From Bacteroidetes bacterium UBA1935 (GTDB lineage: Bacteria; Bacteroidota; Bacteroidia; Chitinophagales; Chitinophagaceae): a DNA stretch of 64,000 nucleotides. Below are positions 33,671 through 42,984 of this stretch, one piece after another (the first letter of the stretch is position 1; each line of letters begins with the position of its first letter). Position numbers and translations under genes: made by a program. The stretch is taken from assembly GCA_002337045.1 (NCBI GenBank), contig DDFF01000015.1:124001-188000 (forward strand), read 5' to 3'. The notes below the pieces were generated by a model. That model saw nothing but the letters and a program-made list of their open reading frames with translations. It was not told the DNA's origin and ran no database searches.

Positions 33671-35260
33671 ATGTATGCTTTTTTGCAAAAGAGGTGGGTT
33701 TTATTGCTAACGTTAATCGTTTTTATTGCACTAAAAATACCTCACTTATCTTACCCTTTTTATTGGGACGAAAGCTGGCCCTATGCTTCCGGAGTGAAGC
33801 ATATGTTTGCAAACGGTCCCAGCTTGATGCCCGGAGCTATTGATGGTGAGTTGTCGAGAGGGCATCCACTTATGTTCCACTTTCTTGCTTCTTTGTGGAT
33901 GAAACTTTTTGGAACATCTAATTTTGTGATGCATACATTCCCGCTTTTCATTGCAGTATTGTTCATGATTGCTATCTACGAAGCCGGTTTGAGGCTGTTT
34001 GATAAACGCGTTGCAATTACAGCTTTATTGTTGATATCGTTTCAGCAACTGTTTTTTGTACAGTCGTCTTTTGTTTTGCTTGAGATGATGCTTGCTTTTC
34101 TGGCTTTTGTCAGTATTTATTTCTACGTAACTAAGCAATATGTATTAACGGCATTATCTCTTACAATGCTATATTATACTAAAGAGAGTGGTATGATATT
34201 GGGATTGGTACTCGGGGTAGATGCATTAATCGGATTGTTTAGTAAACAAAAAACAGTAAAAGATAAGCTGTATGGAATATTATCATTGGGAGTGCCGATA
34301 TTAGCTATTGCAGCATTTTTTATTATACAAAAGCAGGTGAGTGGATGGTATGTTTTGCCCTTATATTCAAATACGTTCGAAACTGCGTGGTATTGGTATT
34401 ATGAGAAGATAAGGTCGGGGGTTAAGGTGTGCTTCAGGGATGATTTAAGGAAATACTATTTCCTTTTGTTGGTGATGTTGTCTGTAGTGGCTGCACTGAG
34501 AATTAAGAAGCCACTCATGGCATCTATGCTTATTGCATTACCAATTGTAACACTATTGTGTAGTGATAGCTACCATTGGCTATTGCCAAATTATATAACG
34601 GTCTTGTTGCTACCTGTGGTTTTGCTTTTTGTAGTGTACAGCATGTTTAAAGTGTCGGACTATCATACGCCCAACCAAAGAAAGTTTGTACTGCTGTCTA
34701 TATGGCTGGTAATATTGTTTATATACTATTCAGCTATTAATATGTTTCATATTAACAGGTATTTGATTATTGCATTTGTACCTGTAATGTTTGTAGCGGC
34801 TATTTATACAGTATCTATCATTAGCAAGATTAATGCGAAGTTGTTCCTGCCTTTTCTGATAATAATGCTTGGTATTGAAGCGTATGCCTACAAAAAAGAT
34901 ACAAGTCTCGGTGATATTAAATTGGGGGCTTTTGATGCTATGTCTGTAGAGCAAAGTCTAGTGCAATACGTAGAAAGAAAAGCATTTTACGATAAGCAAA
35001 TTGCTGTATTTGAGCATCTTCAATATTTACACCTATTAGACAGTACAACAGGTTTCAGGTCTACGAACAAACCATTTTTGCATGTAGAAAAATGGGGTAA
35101 CTATTTTAAAGCAGACGTAGTAATGATTGAAAATATTGAAATGAAAGCGCCGTTGGAAATCTATTCTAATATGGCAAGAGATACATCTTATATACTTGCT
35201 CACAAAGTAGAGCGAGGTCTTGCCTGGGGGGCAGTGTTTGTGAGGAAAGATATAAAGTAG
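33671..35260 (+). CDS. ArnT/PMT-type glycosyltransferase (GT39-like), integral membrane
   Basis: 529 aa, about 11-12 membrane segments. The first periplasmic loop carries YPFYWDESWPYASG; the acidic pair after Trp is the catalytic element of polyprenyl-phosphate sugar transferases. It then reads HPLMFHFLASLWMKLFG. It probably transfers a sugar from a lipid carrier to a lipid or protein acceptor. Codon use is AT-rich relative to lepA. TATCTTAG, a one-base variant -7 box, ends 5 nt before the ATG. Confidence 0.85.
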   Translation: MYAFLQKRWVLLLTLIVFIALKIPHLSYPFYWDESWPYASGVKHMFANGPSLMPGAIDGELSRGHPLMFHFLASLWMKLFGTSNFVMHTFPLFIAVLFMIAIYEAGLRLFDKRVAITALLLISFQQLFFVQSSFVLLEMMLAFLAFVSIYFYVTKQYVLTALSLTMLYYTKESGMILGLVLGVDALIGLFSKQKTVKDKLYGILSLGVPILAIAAFFIIQKQVSGWYVLPLYSNTFETAWYWYYEKIRSGVKVCFRDDLRKYYFLLLVMLSVVAALRIKKPLMASMLIALPIVTLLCSDSYHWLLPNYITVLLLPVVLLFVVYSMFKVSDYHTPNQRKFVLLSIWLVILFIYYSAINMFHINRYLIIAFVPVMFVAAIYTVSIISKINAKLFLPFLIIMLGIEAYAYKKDTSLGDIKLGAFDAMSVEQSLVQYVERKAFYDKQIAVFEHLQYLHLLDSTTGFRSTNKPFLHVEKWGNYFKADVVMIENIEMKAPLEIYSNMARDTSYILAHKVERGLAWGAVFVRKDIK

Positions 35261-35283
35261 ACATGAATGGTCTTGACTGATAT

Positions 35284-35316
35284 AAAAAAGCCACACTATA
35301 TAGTGTGGCTTTTTTA
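35284..35316. terminator. Bidirectional terminator, glycosyltransferase and lepA
   Basis: AAAAAAGCCACACTATA / TAGTGTGGCTTTTTT, perfect stem between convergent genes. Confidence 0.88.
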
Positions 35317-35330
35317 TATAGCATTTATTA

Positions 35331-37130
35331 CTATTCGTCCAGTTTCAGTACAGCAAGGAACGCTTCCTGTGGTATATCTACGCTACCAATCTGGCGCATA
35401 CGTTTTTTACCTTCTTTCTGTTTCTCCAACAGTTTGCGTTTACGACTGATGTCACCACCATAACACTTAGCGGTAACGTCTTTGCGCATTGCAGAGATAG
35501 TTTCGCGGGCTATGATTTTTGCACCTACTGCAGCCTGTATTGCAATCATGAATTGCTGGCGAGGCAACAGTTCTTTTAGTTTAGCACACAGCTTGCGGCC
35601 AAAGTCTTGCGCACGGCTGCGGTGTATCAATGCACTCAGGGCATCCACTTTTTCTGCATTCAGCAGGATATCCATTTTGATGATATCGCTCTCGCGATAG
35701 TCAAGTGGCTGATAATCGAAAGATGCATAACCACGTGTTGAAGACTTCAGCTTGTCGTAAAAGTCGAACACGATTTCTGCCAGTGGCAATTCAAATATCA
35801 ATTCAACACGTGTTGGTGTCAGGTAGTGCTGATTTATCAGTATACCACGCTTACCCAGACACAAGCTCATGATGTTACCTATATAGTCGGGCAGGGTAAT
35901 TATTTGTGCACGTATGAATGGTTCTTCAATCCTATCCAGCCTGCTCGGGTCAGGCATTTCGGTAGGGTTGTTTACTATGAGGGCAACTTCAGGTTCGCGG
36001 GTTGTATAAGCCTTGAAGCTAACATTCGGCACGGTGGTGATAACCGTTTGGTTAAACTCACGTTCCAGACGTTCCTGAATAATTTCCATATGCAGCATAC
36101 CAAGGAAGCCACAACGGAAACCAAAGCCAAGCGCCTGTGAAGTTTCAGGTTCAAACGTCAGCGAAGCATCGTTCAGCTGCAGTTTTTCCATACAGTCGCG
36201 TAGCTCCTCAAAGTCGTCTGTTTCTACCGGGAAGATACCGGCAAATACCATCGGCTTCACCTCTTCAAAGCCTTTTACGATCTCGGTAGTAGGGTTTACA
36301 GAGGTAGTAACTGTATCACCTACTTTTACATCTTTGGCATTTTTAATACCTGTGATGATATAACCTACGTCGCCGGTTTTTACCTCTTTGCGAGGCTCAA
36401 GCCCCAGACGCAATACACCTACTTCATCAGCAAAGTATTCATTGCCTGTATGTACAAATTTTACTTTTTCACCTTTTTTGATGCTACCATTCAGTACACG
36501 ATAGTATGCGATGATACCTCGGAAAGAGTTGAACACGCTATCGAAGATAAGCGCCTGTAATGGTGCTTCCGGGTCGCCTTTCGGTGCAGGTATACGGTCG
36601 ATGATAGCAGTCATAATATCTTCGATACCAATACCGCTTTTACCACTTGCCAGAATAATGTCTTCCGGTTTGCAGCCTATCAGGTCTACAATCTGGTCTG
36701 TTACTTCCGGGATCTTAGCACCATCCATATCAATCTTGTTGATAACAGGGATGATTTCCAGATCGTTTTCCAGAGCCAGATAAAGGTTGGATATAGTTTG
36801 TGCCTGTATACCCTGAGAAGCATCTACCAACAACAGTGCGCCTTCGCAGGCAGCCAGTGCACGGGATACTTCGTAAGAAAAGTCTACGTGGCCGGGGGTA
36901 TCTATTAGGTTTATTGCATATTTCTTGCCATCCTTATGCGTATAGTCCATCTGTATAGCATGGCTCTTGATGGTAATACCTTTCTCCCGCTCCAGATCCA
37001 TATCGTCCAATACCTGAGCCTGCATATCGCGGTCAGATATTGTTTTGGTATGCTCAAGCAGCCTATCGGCCAAGGTGCTTTTACCGTGGTCGATATGGGC
37101 TATAATACAGAAATTTCTAATGTGTTGCAT
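35331..37130 (-). CDS. lepA: Elongation factor 4 (ribosome back-translocase)
   Basis: Translational GTPase of 599 aa. G1 motif AHIDHGKSTLADRLLEHT, switch II DTPGHVDFSYEVSRALA, NKIDMDGA as G4, and the LepA-specific C-terminal part (IGSVDIPQEAFLAVLKLDE). The start at 37130 (MQHIRNFCIIAHIDHGKST) is the family start; eleven extra upstream codons are unlikely because a -7 box lies just beyond. Remobilises stalled ribosomes, especially under high ionic strength. Confidence 0.97.
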   Translation of the reverse strand: MQHIRNFCIIAHIDHGKSTLADRLLEHTKTISDRDMQAQVLDDMDLEREKGITIKSHAIQMDYTHKDGKKYAINLIDTPGHVDFSYEVSRALAACEGALLLVDASQGIQAQTISNLYLALENDLEIIPVINKIDMDGAKIPEVTDQIVDLIGCKPEDIILASGKSGIGIEDIMTAIIDRIPAPKGDPEAPLQALIFDSVFNSFRGIIAYYRVLNGSIKKGEKVKFVHTGNEYFADEVGVLRLGLEPRKEVKTGDVGYIITGIKNAKDVKVGDTVTTSVNPTTEIVKGFEEVKPMVFAGIFPVETDDFEELRDCMEKLQLNDASLTFEPETSQALGFGFRCGFLGMLHMEIIQERLEREFNQTVITTVPNVSFKAYTTREPEVALIVNNPTEMPDPSRLDRIEEPFIRAQIITLPDYIGNIMSLCLGKRGILINQHYLTPTRVELIFELPLAEIVFDFYDKLKSSTRGYASFDYQPLDYRESDIIKMDILLNAEKVDALSALIHRSRAQDFGRKLCAKLKELLPRQQFMIAIQAAVGAKIIARETISAMRKDVTAKCYGGDISRKRKLLEKQKEGKKRMRQIGSVDIPQEAFLAVLKLDE

Positions 37131-37149
37131 ATGCGCTAAAAACGAGCTG

Positions 37150-37157
37150 CAAATGTA
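37150..37157 (-). promoter_or_regulatory. -7 promoter box of lepA
   Basis: TACATTTG on the minus strand, 19 nt before the ATG at 37130. Confidence 0.5.
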
Positions 37158-37341
37158 CGCCAACTATTTGTGATTTATTGATTTTGCTCAACTGTTAAAA
37201 TAAAGAAAACCATCAGGTGTTTTAACAGTATATATAGCAGGAACCGCGTTTTATGTACGTAAGTTTATAATGACAAGCGGCGATAAGCAATACGCATATG
37301 CTATCCGCAAGATTGATTAACCTTTATTAAAAACACATGTT

Positions 37342-37644
37342 ATGAACGGAAATGCGAAATTTTTAATTGGTGCTGCAGCCGGGATAGCTGTGGGCCTGCT
37401 GTTGGCTCCTCGCAAAGGAAAAGAACTGAGAGATGATATTACGGACCAGGCAGACAAACTGAAAAACAAATTCGAAAAGCTGCTGGGTAAAGCTAATGGT
37501 AATCTCGAAGACCTGAAGGCGTATCTGAATAAGAACATTGAAGGACTGACCGATGATGTGAAGCAAAAACTGATTGAAATGCTGAACGAAGCAGAACAAT
37601 CTGCACATGCCGCTAAACGATATGTGAAAAACGGCGCTGTATAG
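37342..37644 (+). CDS. YtxH-domain protein
   Basis: 100 aa. One N-terminal glycine-rich membrane span (AKFLIGAAAGIAVGLLLAPR) followed by GKELRDDITDQADKLKNKFE and a long amphipathic helix, which is the YtxH pattern. Such proteins are small general-stress membrane proteins of unknown mechanism. Monocistronic, ending in a bidirectional terminator shared with phaB. Confidence 0.88.
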   Translation: MNGNAKFLIGAAAGIAVGLLLAPRKGKELRDDITDQADKLKNKFEKLLGKANGNLEDLKAYLNKNIEGLTDDVKQKLIEMLNEAEQSAHAAKRYVKNGAV

Positions 37645-37665
37645 CAGACCTACGTAAGCATAAGT

Positions 37666-37697
37666 AAAAAGGCACAGGATTTTCCTGTGCCTTTTTT
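37666..37697. terminator. Bidirectional terminator, YtxH gene and phaB
   Basis: AAAAAGGCACAGGA-TTT-TCCTGTGCCTTTTTT, perfect stem. Confidence 0.88.
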
Positions 37698-37715
37698 GTA
37701 ATATGAATACATGAT

Positions 37716-38462
37716 TTAGTAAACGTGCTGCCCACCGTTGATGGCATAGTTGGCGCCTGTGATGAAGCTGGTGTCTTTTGATGCGAGGAACGATACCAGA
37801 TGCGCTATCTCGTCTGTGCCGCCCATGCGCCCTACAGGTATTTCCGCAATAATCTTGTTGCGGTGTTCTTCTGCAACTGCCATTACCATATCTGTAGCAA
37901 TATAACCGGGGGAGATAGTGTTGACCGTAATACCTTTCTTCGCTACTTCCATAGCCAGTGTTTTGGTGAAGCCATGCATACCTGCTTTGGCTGCAGAGTA
38001 GTTAGCCTGCCCAAACTGACCACGCTGACCGTTTACCGAAGATATATTGATGATGCGCCCATAGTTGCGTTCTATCATCTGGTTGATGACCTGGCGCGTA
38101 CAATTGAATACACTGTAAAGATTGGTTCTAAGAACTGCATCCCAGTTTTCGGGCGTCATCTTTCTGAACTGTCCGTCGCGGGTAATGCCTGCATTGTTTA
38201 CCAGCACATCTATAGCGCCTATTTCTGTTTCTATGTGTTGCACCATATTGCCTACAGCTTCATAGTCGCAAACATCTGCCTGATACATATCAACCTTGTA
38301 ACCTTCGGCGGTCATTTTCTCCTGCCACTTCATGGCTTTTTCTTTGTTGCTGTAGTTGGCTACCACGTGAAAGCCATCATCGGCAAGCCTCTTGCAGATA
38401 GCTGTGCCGAGACCACCCGTACCACCTGTTACCAATGCCACATACTTCTTGTTCGTATCCAT
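37716..38462 (-). CDS. phaB: Acetoacetyl-CoA reductase
   Basis: 248-aa NADPH-dependent short-chain dehydrogenase reducing acetoacetyl-CoA to (R)-3-hydroxybutyryl-CoA. Cofactor motif TGGTGGLGTAICKRLADDG, NNAG, catalytic Ser in INISSVNGQRGQFGQ, then YSAAK, and VNTISPGYIATDMV. The GQRGQFGQANYSAAKAGMHG block is characteristic of PhaB rather than FabG, although FabG function cannot be excluded. With the PhaJ- and PhaE-like genes at 4.3-6.5 kb it points to a PHA pathway in this organism. Confidence 0.88.
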   Translation of the reverse strand: MDTNKKYVALVTGGTGGLGTAICKRLADDGFHVVANYSNKEKAMKWQEKMTAEGYKVDMYQADVCDYEAVGNMVQHIETEIGAIDVLVNNAGITRDGQFRKMTPENWDAVLRTNLYSVFNCTRQVINQMIERNYGRIINISSVNGQRGQFGQANYSAAKAGMHGFTKTLAMEVAKKGITVNTISPGYIATDMVMAVAEEHRNKIIAEIPVGRMGGTDEIAHLVSFLASKDTSFITGANYAINGGQHVY

Positions 38463-38571
38463 ACTGAGAAAGAATTAAAAAAGGTTATCAATTGATATTT
38501 ATTAAATATAACCGATAACCTGCAAGAAGTCAATGGCAATCTGCCATATGTAGAATTAATTCTAAGAAATA

Positions 38572-39048
38572 TTAATATTTCTGCAGCAATACATTCGCTG
38601 TAGCTACTACGCCCTCTTCACGCCCTATAAAACTCAGGTGTTCTGTAGTTGTTGCTTTGATAGAAACATCGTCCAATGATATATGCAGCAGATTGGCAAT
38701 AGTGCTCTGCATTTCAGGCACATAGGGTGCTATTTTAGGCGCCTGCAGTAGCAAGGTACTATCTATGTTTACCAGCCAGAAACCTTTTTCGCGCACCAGA
38801 TTGTAGGTACGGCGCAGCAATACTTTACTATCTATGCCTTTGTATGCAGGATCTGTATCGGGAAAGTGTTTGCCTATATCGCCGAGGCACAACGCTCCGA
38901 GCATGGCATCGCAAATAGCATGCAGCAGTACATCTGCATCAGAGTGCCCAACTGCACCTTTTGTATGTGGTATTTTTACGCCGCCCAGCCATAGCTCGCG
39001 GCCTTCAGCCAGTTGATGAAAATCTATTCCTTGTCCTATTCTGTACAT
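38572..39048 (-). CDS. ispF: 2-C-methyl-D-erythritol 2,4-cyclodiphosphate synthase
   Basis: Non-mevalonate isoprenoid pathway enzyme, 158 aa, homotrimer with zinc. Start motif YRIGQGIDFHQL (metal ligands in D-x-H), then GAVGHSDADVLLHAICDAML, DIGKHFPDTDP and TTTEHLSFIGREEG. The open frame extends 28 codons upstream, but the ATG at 39048 is the family start and lies 5 nt after a TATATTTG box. The upstream neighbour hutU ends in its own terminator, so ispF is expressed independently. Confidence 0.96.
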   Translation of the reverse strand: MYRIGQGIDFHQLAEGRELWLGGVKIPHTKGAVGHSDADVLLHAICDAMLGALCLGDIGKHFPDTDPAYKGIDSKVLLRRTYNLVREKGFWLVNIDSTLLLQAPKIAPYVPEMQSTIANLLHISLDDVSIKATTTEHLSFIGREEGVVATANVLLQKY

Positions 39049-39053
39049 AATTT

Positions 39054-39061
39054 CAAATATA
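39054..39061 (-). promoter_or_regulatory. -7 promoter box of ispF
   Basis: TATATTTG on the minus strand, 5 nt before the ATG; a leaderless message is predicted. Confidence 0.55.
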
Positions 39062-39075
39062 ACGAAGCCGAAATA

Positions 39076-39111
39076 AAAAACCGTAGAAGTAATCAAACTC
39101 CTACGGTTTTT
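39076..39111 (-). terminator. Terminator of hutU
   Basis: AACCGTAGGAG / CTTCTACGGTTTTTT read on the minus strand, with one mismatch near the loop. Confidence 0.75.
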
Positions 39112-39132
39112 ACGATTATTTAACGCGGGCAA

Positions 39133-40785
39133 CTACCAAACGTTGAGCCCGAATTTATCTGCATTATCTTTTGCTATTTCATAGCCCGCATCGTTGTGAC
39201 GGAGCACGCCCATAGCAGGGTCGTTGTGCAATACGCGGCGCAGGCGCTCTTCTGCGTCCTGTGTGCCATCTGCAACTATAACCATACCTGCGTGCAGTGA
39301 GTAGCCCATGCCCACACCACCACCATGGTGGAAAGATACCCAACTGGCACCACCTGCGGTATTGATCAATGCATTGAGAATAGGCCAGTCTGCTACGGCA
39401 TCACTGCCATCTTTCATCGCTTCTGTTTCGCGGTTTGGAGATGCTACAGAACCACAGTCAAGGTGGTCGCGACCAATAACGATTGGTGCTTTTACTTTAC
39501 CTGTACGTACCAGTTCATTAAAAAGCAAACCTGCTTTTTCACGTTCGCCCATACCCAACCAGCATATACGTGCAGGCAAGCCCTGGAATGCAATTTTATC
39601 TTTCGCCATCGTCAGCCAACGTTGGAGGCCTTTGTTTTCAGGAAACAGTTCCATCAACGCTTTGTCAGTAGTATAGATGTCTTCAGGGTCGCCACTTAAT
39701 GCTACCCAACGGAAAGGCCCTTTACCCTCGCAAAACAGCGGACGTATATATGCAGGCACAAATCCCGGGAAGTTGAATGCATCGTTTACACCACGTTTGT
39801 CGTGTGCTTGTCCGCGCAGGTTATTACCGTAGTCAAAGGTAATAGCACCACGTTTTTGCAGTTCCAGCATCAGGCGTACATGGTGTGCCATTGTATCTAA
39901 TGAGCGAGACATGTATTCGTTTGCATTGGCTGTACGCAAAGCGTTAGCTTCTTCTACAGACATGCCTTCAGGGAAATAACCTATCAGCTCATCGTGTGCC
40001 GATGTCTGGTCTGTAAGTGTATCAGGTGTTATTTTACGGTCTATCAGCCTTTGCAGCAAATCAACAACATTGCAGCAAACACCTATCGATACTGCTTCTT
40101 TATTTGCTTTAGCTTCCAATGCCCAGTCTATAGCCTCGTCTATATTCTGAGAATATTTATCCAGATAACGCGTTTCAATACGCTTCTGCATACGCCATTC
40201 TTCTACCTCTGCAGCAAGGCATACACCTTCGTTCATGGTAATGGCAAGTGGCTGAGCGCCACCCATACCACCAAGGCCTGCTGTTACATTCAGCGTGCCT
40301 TTCAATGTGCCACCATAGTGCATGTTTGCCAACGACAGGTAAGTTTCGTACGTACCTTGTACAATACCCTGAGAACCGATATATATCCAGCTACCTGCAG
40401 TCATCTGACCATACATCATGAGGCCTTTAGCTTCTAGTTCGCGGAAATGCTCCCATGTAGCCCAACGGCCAACAAGGTTTGAATTGGCAATGATAACACG
40501 TGGTGCATCTTTGTGAGAACGCAGTACGCCTACAGGCTTGCCTGACTGTACCAACAGGGTTTCGTCTTCATTCAGGCCTTTCAGCAGTTCCAGTATTTTG
40601 TCAAAGCTTTCCCAGTTACGTGCAGCTTTACCGATACCGCCATATACAACCAAGTCTTCAGGACGTTCTGCCACTTCAGGATCCAGATTGTTTTGCAGCA
40701 TGCGGAATGCAGCTTCACTTACCCAATTCTTACAATTAAGCTGATTGCCCTTAGGTGAACGTATTACTCTATGTGTTGTTGACAT
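39133..40785 (-). CDS. hutU: Urocanate hydratase
   Basis: Second step of histidine degradation, urocanate to imidazolonepropionate, using tightly bound NAD+. 550 aa, complete. Family blocks: LVVYGGIGKAARNWESFD, TAGSWIYIGSQGIVQGTYET, NVTAGLGGMGGAQPLAI and CWLGMGEREKAGLLFNELV, RDHLDCGSVASP. The other hut genes (hutH, hutI, hutG/ftcD) are not adjacent, which is unusual since they are often clustered; the pathway may be dispersed in this genome. Confidence 0.97.
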   Translation of the reverse strand: MSTTHRVIRSPKGNQLNCKNWVSEAAFRMLQNNLDPEVAERPEDLVVYGGIGKAARNWESFDKILELLKGLNEDETLLVQSGKPVGVLRSHKDAPRVIIANSNLVGRWATWEHFRELEAKGLMMYGQMTAGSWIYIGSQGIVQGTYETYLSLANMHYGGTLKGTLNVTAGLGGMGGAQPLAITMNEGVCLAAEVEEWRMQKRIETRYLDKYSQNIDEAIDWALEAKANKEAVSIGVCCNVVDLLQRLIDRKITPDTLTDQTSAHDELIGYFPEGMSVEEANALRTANANEYMSRSLDTMAHHVRLMLELQKRGAITFDYGNNLRGQAHDKRGVNDAFNFPGFVPAYIRPLFCEGKGPFRWVALSGDPEDIYTTDKALMELFPENKGLQRWLTMAKDKIAFQGLPARICWLGMGEREKAGLLFNELVRTGKVKAPIVIGRDHLDCGSVASPNRETEAMKDGSDAVADWPILNALINTAGGASWVSFHHGGGVGMGYSLHAGMVIVADGTQDAEERLRRVLHNDPAMGVLRHNDAGYEIAKDNADKFGLNVW

Positions 40786-40826
40786 ATATTCGAATTCAAA
40801 AAATCAATTAATAAAGTAGCATCAGA

Positions 40827-41756
40827 CTACACTCCCAGTTTAGCCAATTCTTCTTCAATGCGTTTTACTGCATCTGCTTCGCTCACATCTTCTTTTACAA
40901 ACGGTTTGCCTGTTACATTTTCGTACAGCTCAATATAACGCTCAGAAATACCTTTGATAACTTCATCTGTCATTTCAGGAACCTGCTGACCATCCTTTCC
41001 CTGGAAGCCATTAGCCATCAGCCATTCTCTAACAAATTCTTTAGACAATTGTTTTTGCGCTTCACCTTTTGCCTGACGTTCTTCGTAACCTTCCAGATAG
41101 AAGTAGCGAGATGAATCCGGTGTGTGAATTTCATCTATTAGGGTTATCACTCCGTCTTTTTTGCCGAACTCATATTTTGTGTCTACCAGAATCAATCCGC
41201 GTTCTTTTGCTATTTCCTGTCCGCGTTGGTATATGGCAAGCGTATATTTTTCCAGTTGTTCATATTCTTCTTTTGGTACCAAACCACGGCTGATAATTTC
41301 TTCGCGGCTGATATCTTCGTCGTGCCCTTCGTGCGCTTTAGTTGTTGGTGTGATGATAGGCGTAGGGAAGCGGTCATTTTCTTTTAAGCCTTCAGGCAGT
41401 GTTACACCACACAATTCGCGTTTGCCGCTTTTGTAGGTACGCCATGCATGTCCCGTCAGGAAACCACGTACCACCATTTCTACAGGATAAGTTTCGCATT
41501 TGTGGCCAATAGTAATATTGGGCAAAGGTGAGCTTATCATCCAGTTAGGTACTATGTCTTTAGTTGCATTCAGAAACTGAGCAGCAATTTGGTTCAGTAC
41601 CTGTCCTTTGTATGGTATGGGGCGTGGCAATACTACGTCGAATGCCGATATACGGTCGCTTACCTGCATTACCATATATTTATCAGCTATGGTATAAACA
41701 TCACGAACTTTTCCTTTATAAAAGTTGGTCTGTTTAGGGAGATTGAATGTTGACAT
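40827..41756 (-). CDS. purC: Phosphoribosylaminoimidazole-succinocarboxamide synthase
   Basis: De novo purine synthesis, joins CAIR with aspartate. 309 aa with the eukaryote-like extended form. Motifs: FYKGKVRDVYTIADKYMV, DRISAFDVVLPRPIPYKG, VVRGFLTGHAWRTYKSGKR, then VDTKYEFGK and DEIHTPDSSRYFYLEGYEER. It lies 41 bp upstream of hutU on the same strand with no terminator between them visible, so cotranscription with hutU is possible. Confidence 0.96.
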   Translation of the reverse strand: MSTFNLPKQTNFYKGKVRDVYTIADKYMVMQVSDRISAFDVVLPRPIPYKGQVLNQIAAQFLNATKDIVPNWMISSPLPNITIGHKCETYPVEMVVRGFLTGHAWRTYKSGKRELCGVTLPEGLKENDRFPTPIITPTTKAHEGHDEDISREEIISRGLVPKEEYEQLEKYTLAIYQRGQEIAKERGLILVDTKYEFGKKDGVITLIDEIHTPDSSRYFYLEGYEERQAKGEAQKQLSKEFVREWLMANGFQGKDGQQVPEMTDEVIKGISERYIELYENVTGKPFVKEDVSEADAVKRIEEELAKLGV

Positions 41757-41825
41757 ATACTAATAATAGTTTTTTCAGAACGCTGTTCACTGAAGCCCTG
41801 AAATGGAATGCAAAAGTAAACAAGA

Positions 41826-41849
41826 AATGCCTCCCGAAGGAGGCATTTA
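41826..41849 (-). terminator. Hairpin after leucine dehydrogenase gene
   Basis: AAATGCCTCC-TTCG-GGAGGCATTT on the minus strand with a UUCG loop; only a short T-run. Confidence 0.65.
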
Positions 41850-41868
41850 TAAAAAAATTATGATGCGA

Positions 41869-42942
41869 TTACAGTCTTGACTTTACATTAGCTATATCTG
41901 CAAGGCGTTTTTCTGCCAGCCTGATAGCCGCTGCCTGTGCGTGGATGTTTTCAGCCTCAGACAGTTTGTAGATTTCCAGCGTGCGGTCGTAGATTTTTTC
42001 TACGTTACCCATTACGCGTTCGCGGTTGTAGCCATCCAGCTCAGCGCTTACGTTTATGAGGCCACCTGCGTTTATCAGGAAGTCCGGGGCGTAAACGATG
42101 CCTTTCTGTACCAGCATAGGGCCGTGTACATTTTCATCAGCAAGCTGGTTGTTTGCAGCGCCTGCTATGATAGGGCATTTCATTTTAGCGATGCTTTCTG
42201 TATTAACAGTTGCACCCAACGCACACGGAGCGTAAACGTCCATCTCCATATCAAAGATTTTATCGCCGGCTACTACTTCCACACTGCGGAATTTATCAAC
42301 CGTTTCTTTAATCTTCGTTTCGTTGATGTCTGATATATATACTTTCGCGCCTTCTTCTATCAGGTGGCCTACAAGATACTGACCAACGTGGCCTACACCC
42401 TGTACCAGTACTTTTTTGCCGCTCAGGCTATCATTACCCCATACTTTCTTTGCAGATGCTTTCATACCAATGAAAACACCATAAGCAGTAAAAGGAGAAG
42501 GATCGCCGCTGCCGCCCATATATTCAGGAACGCCTGTTACGTGTTCTGTTTCCAGAGAAATATATTCCATATCGCGTGCAGACGTGTTAACGTCTTCGGC
42601 AGTGATGTATTTACCATTCAGGCTGTTTACAAACTTGCCATAACGGCGCCACAAACCTTCAGATTTTACCTTAGCAGCATCGCCTATGATAACGGCTTTA
42701 CCACCACCCAGGTTCAAACCACTGATGGCAGCTTTGTATGTCATACCACGGCTGAGGCGCAGTGCATCTACTACCGCATCCTGATGGCTGCCATAGTTCC
42801 ACAAACGGGTACCACCCAAAGCAGGGCCAAGCGTAGTGTTATGGATTGCAATTATTGCATTAAGGCCTGAATGAGGGTCGTGGCAGAAAACTACCTGTTC
42901 GTGACCCATTTGCTGTACTAAGTCGAAAACCGAAGGCTGCAT
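41869..42942 (-). CDS. Leucine/valine-type amino-acid dehydrogenase (Glu/Leu/Phe/Val family)
   Basis: 357 aa, the size of leucine dehydrogenases. Catalytic Lys in MTYKAAISGLNLGGGKAVI, Asp in AEDVNTSARDMEYI, nucleotide-binding VLVQGVGHVGQYLVGHLIEE and PDFLINAGGLINVSAE. Catalyses NAD-dependent oxidative deamination of branched-chain amino acids to 2-oxoacids. A distinct, longer family member (glutamate dehydrogenase) is encoded at 58.8 kb. A -7 box lies 19 nt upstream. Confidence 0.9.
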   Translation of the reverse strand: MQPSVFDLVQQMGHEQVVFCHDPHSGLNAIIAIHNTTLGPALGGTRLWNYGSHQDAVVDALRLSRGMTYKAAISGLNLGGGKAVIIGDAAKVKSEGLWRRYGKFVNSLNGKYITAEDVNTSARDMEYISLETEHVTGVPEYMGGSGDPSPFTAYGVFIGMKASAKKVWGNDSLSGKKVLVQGVGHVGQYLVGHLIEEGAKVYISDINETKIKETVDKFRSVEVVAGDKIFDMEMDVYAPCALGATVNTESIAKMKCPIIAGAANNQLADENVHGPMLVQKGIVYAPDFLINAGGLINVSAELDGYNRERVMGNVEKIYDRTLEIYKLSEAENIHAQAAAIRLAEKRLADIANVKSRL

Positions 42943-42961
42943 GAGTTTTAAAATTAAGGTG

Positions 42962-42969
42962 CAAACTTA
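42962..42969 (-). promoter_or_regulatory. -7 promoter box of the leucine dehydrogenase gene
   Basis: TAAGTTTG on the minus strand, 19 nt before the ATG. Confidence 0.5.
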
Positions 42970-42984
42970 CTAAAAACCCTTAAT

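Noticed and set aside
37716..38462. Assignment as FabG
   Set aside because: The GQRGQFGQANYSAAKAGMHG block and the presence of PhaJ/PhaE-like genes favour PhaB; FabG remains a minor alternative.
39133..41756. Histidine-utilisation operon
   Set aside because: Only hutU is present; neighbours are purC and ispF.
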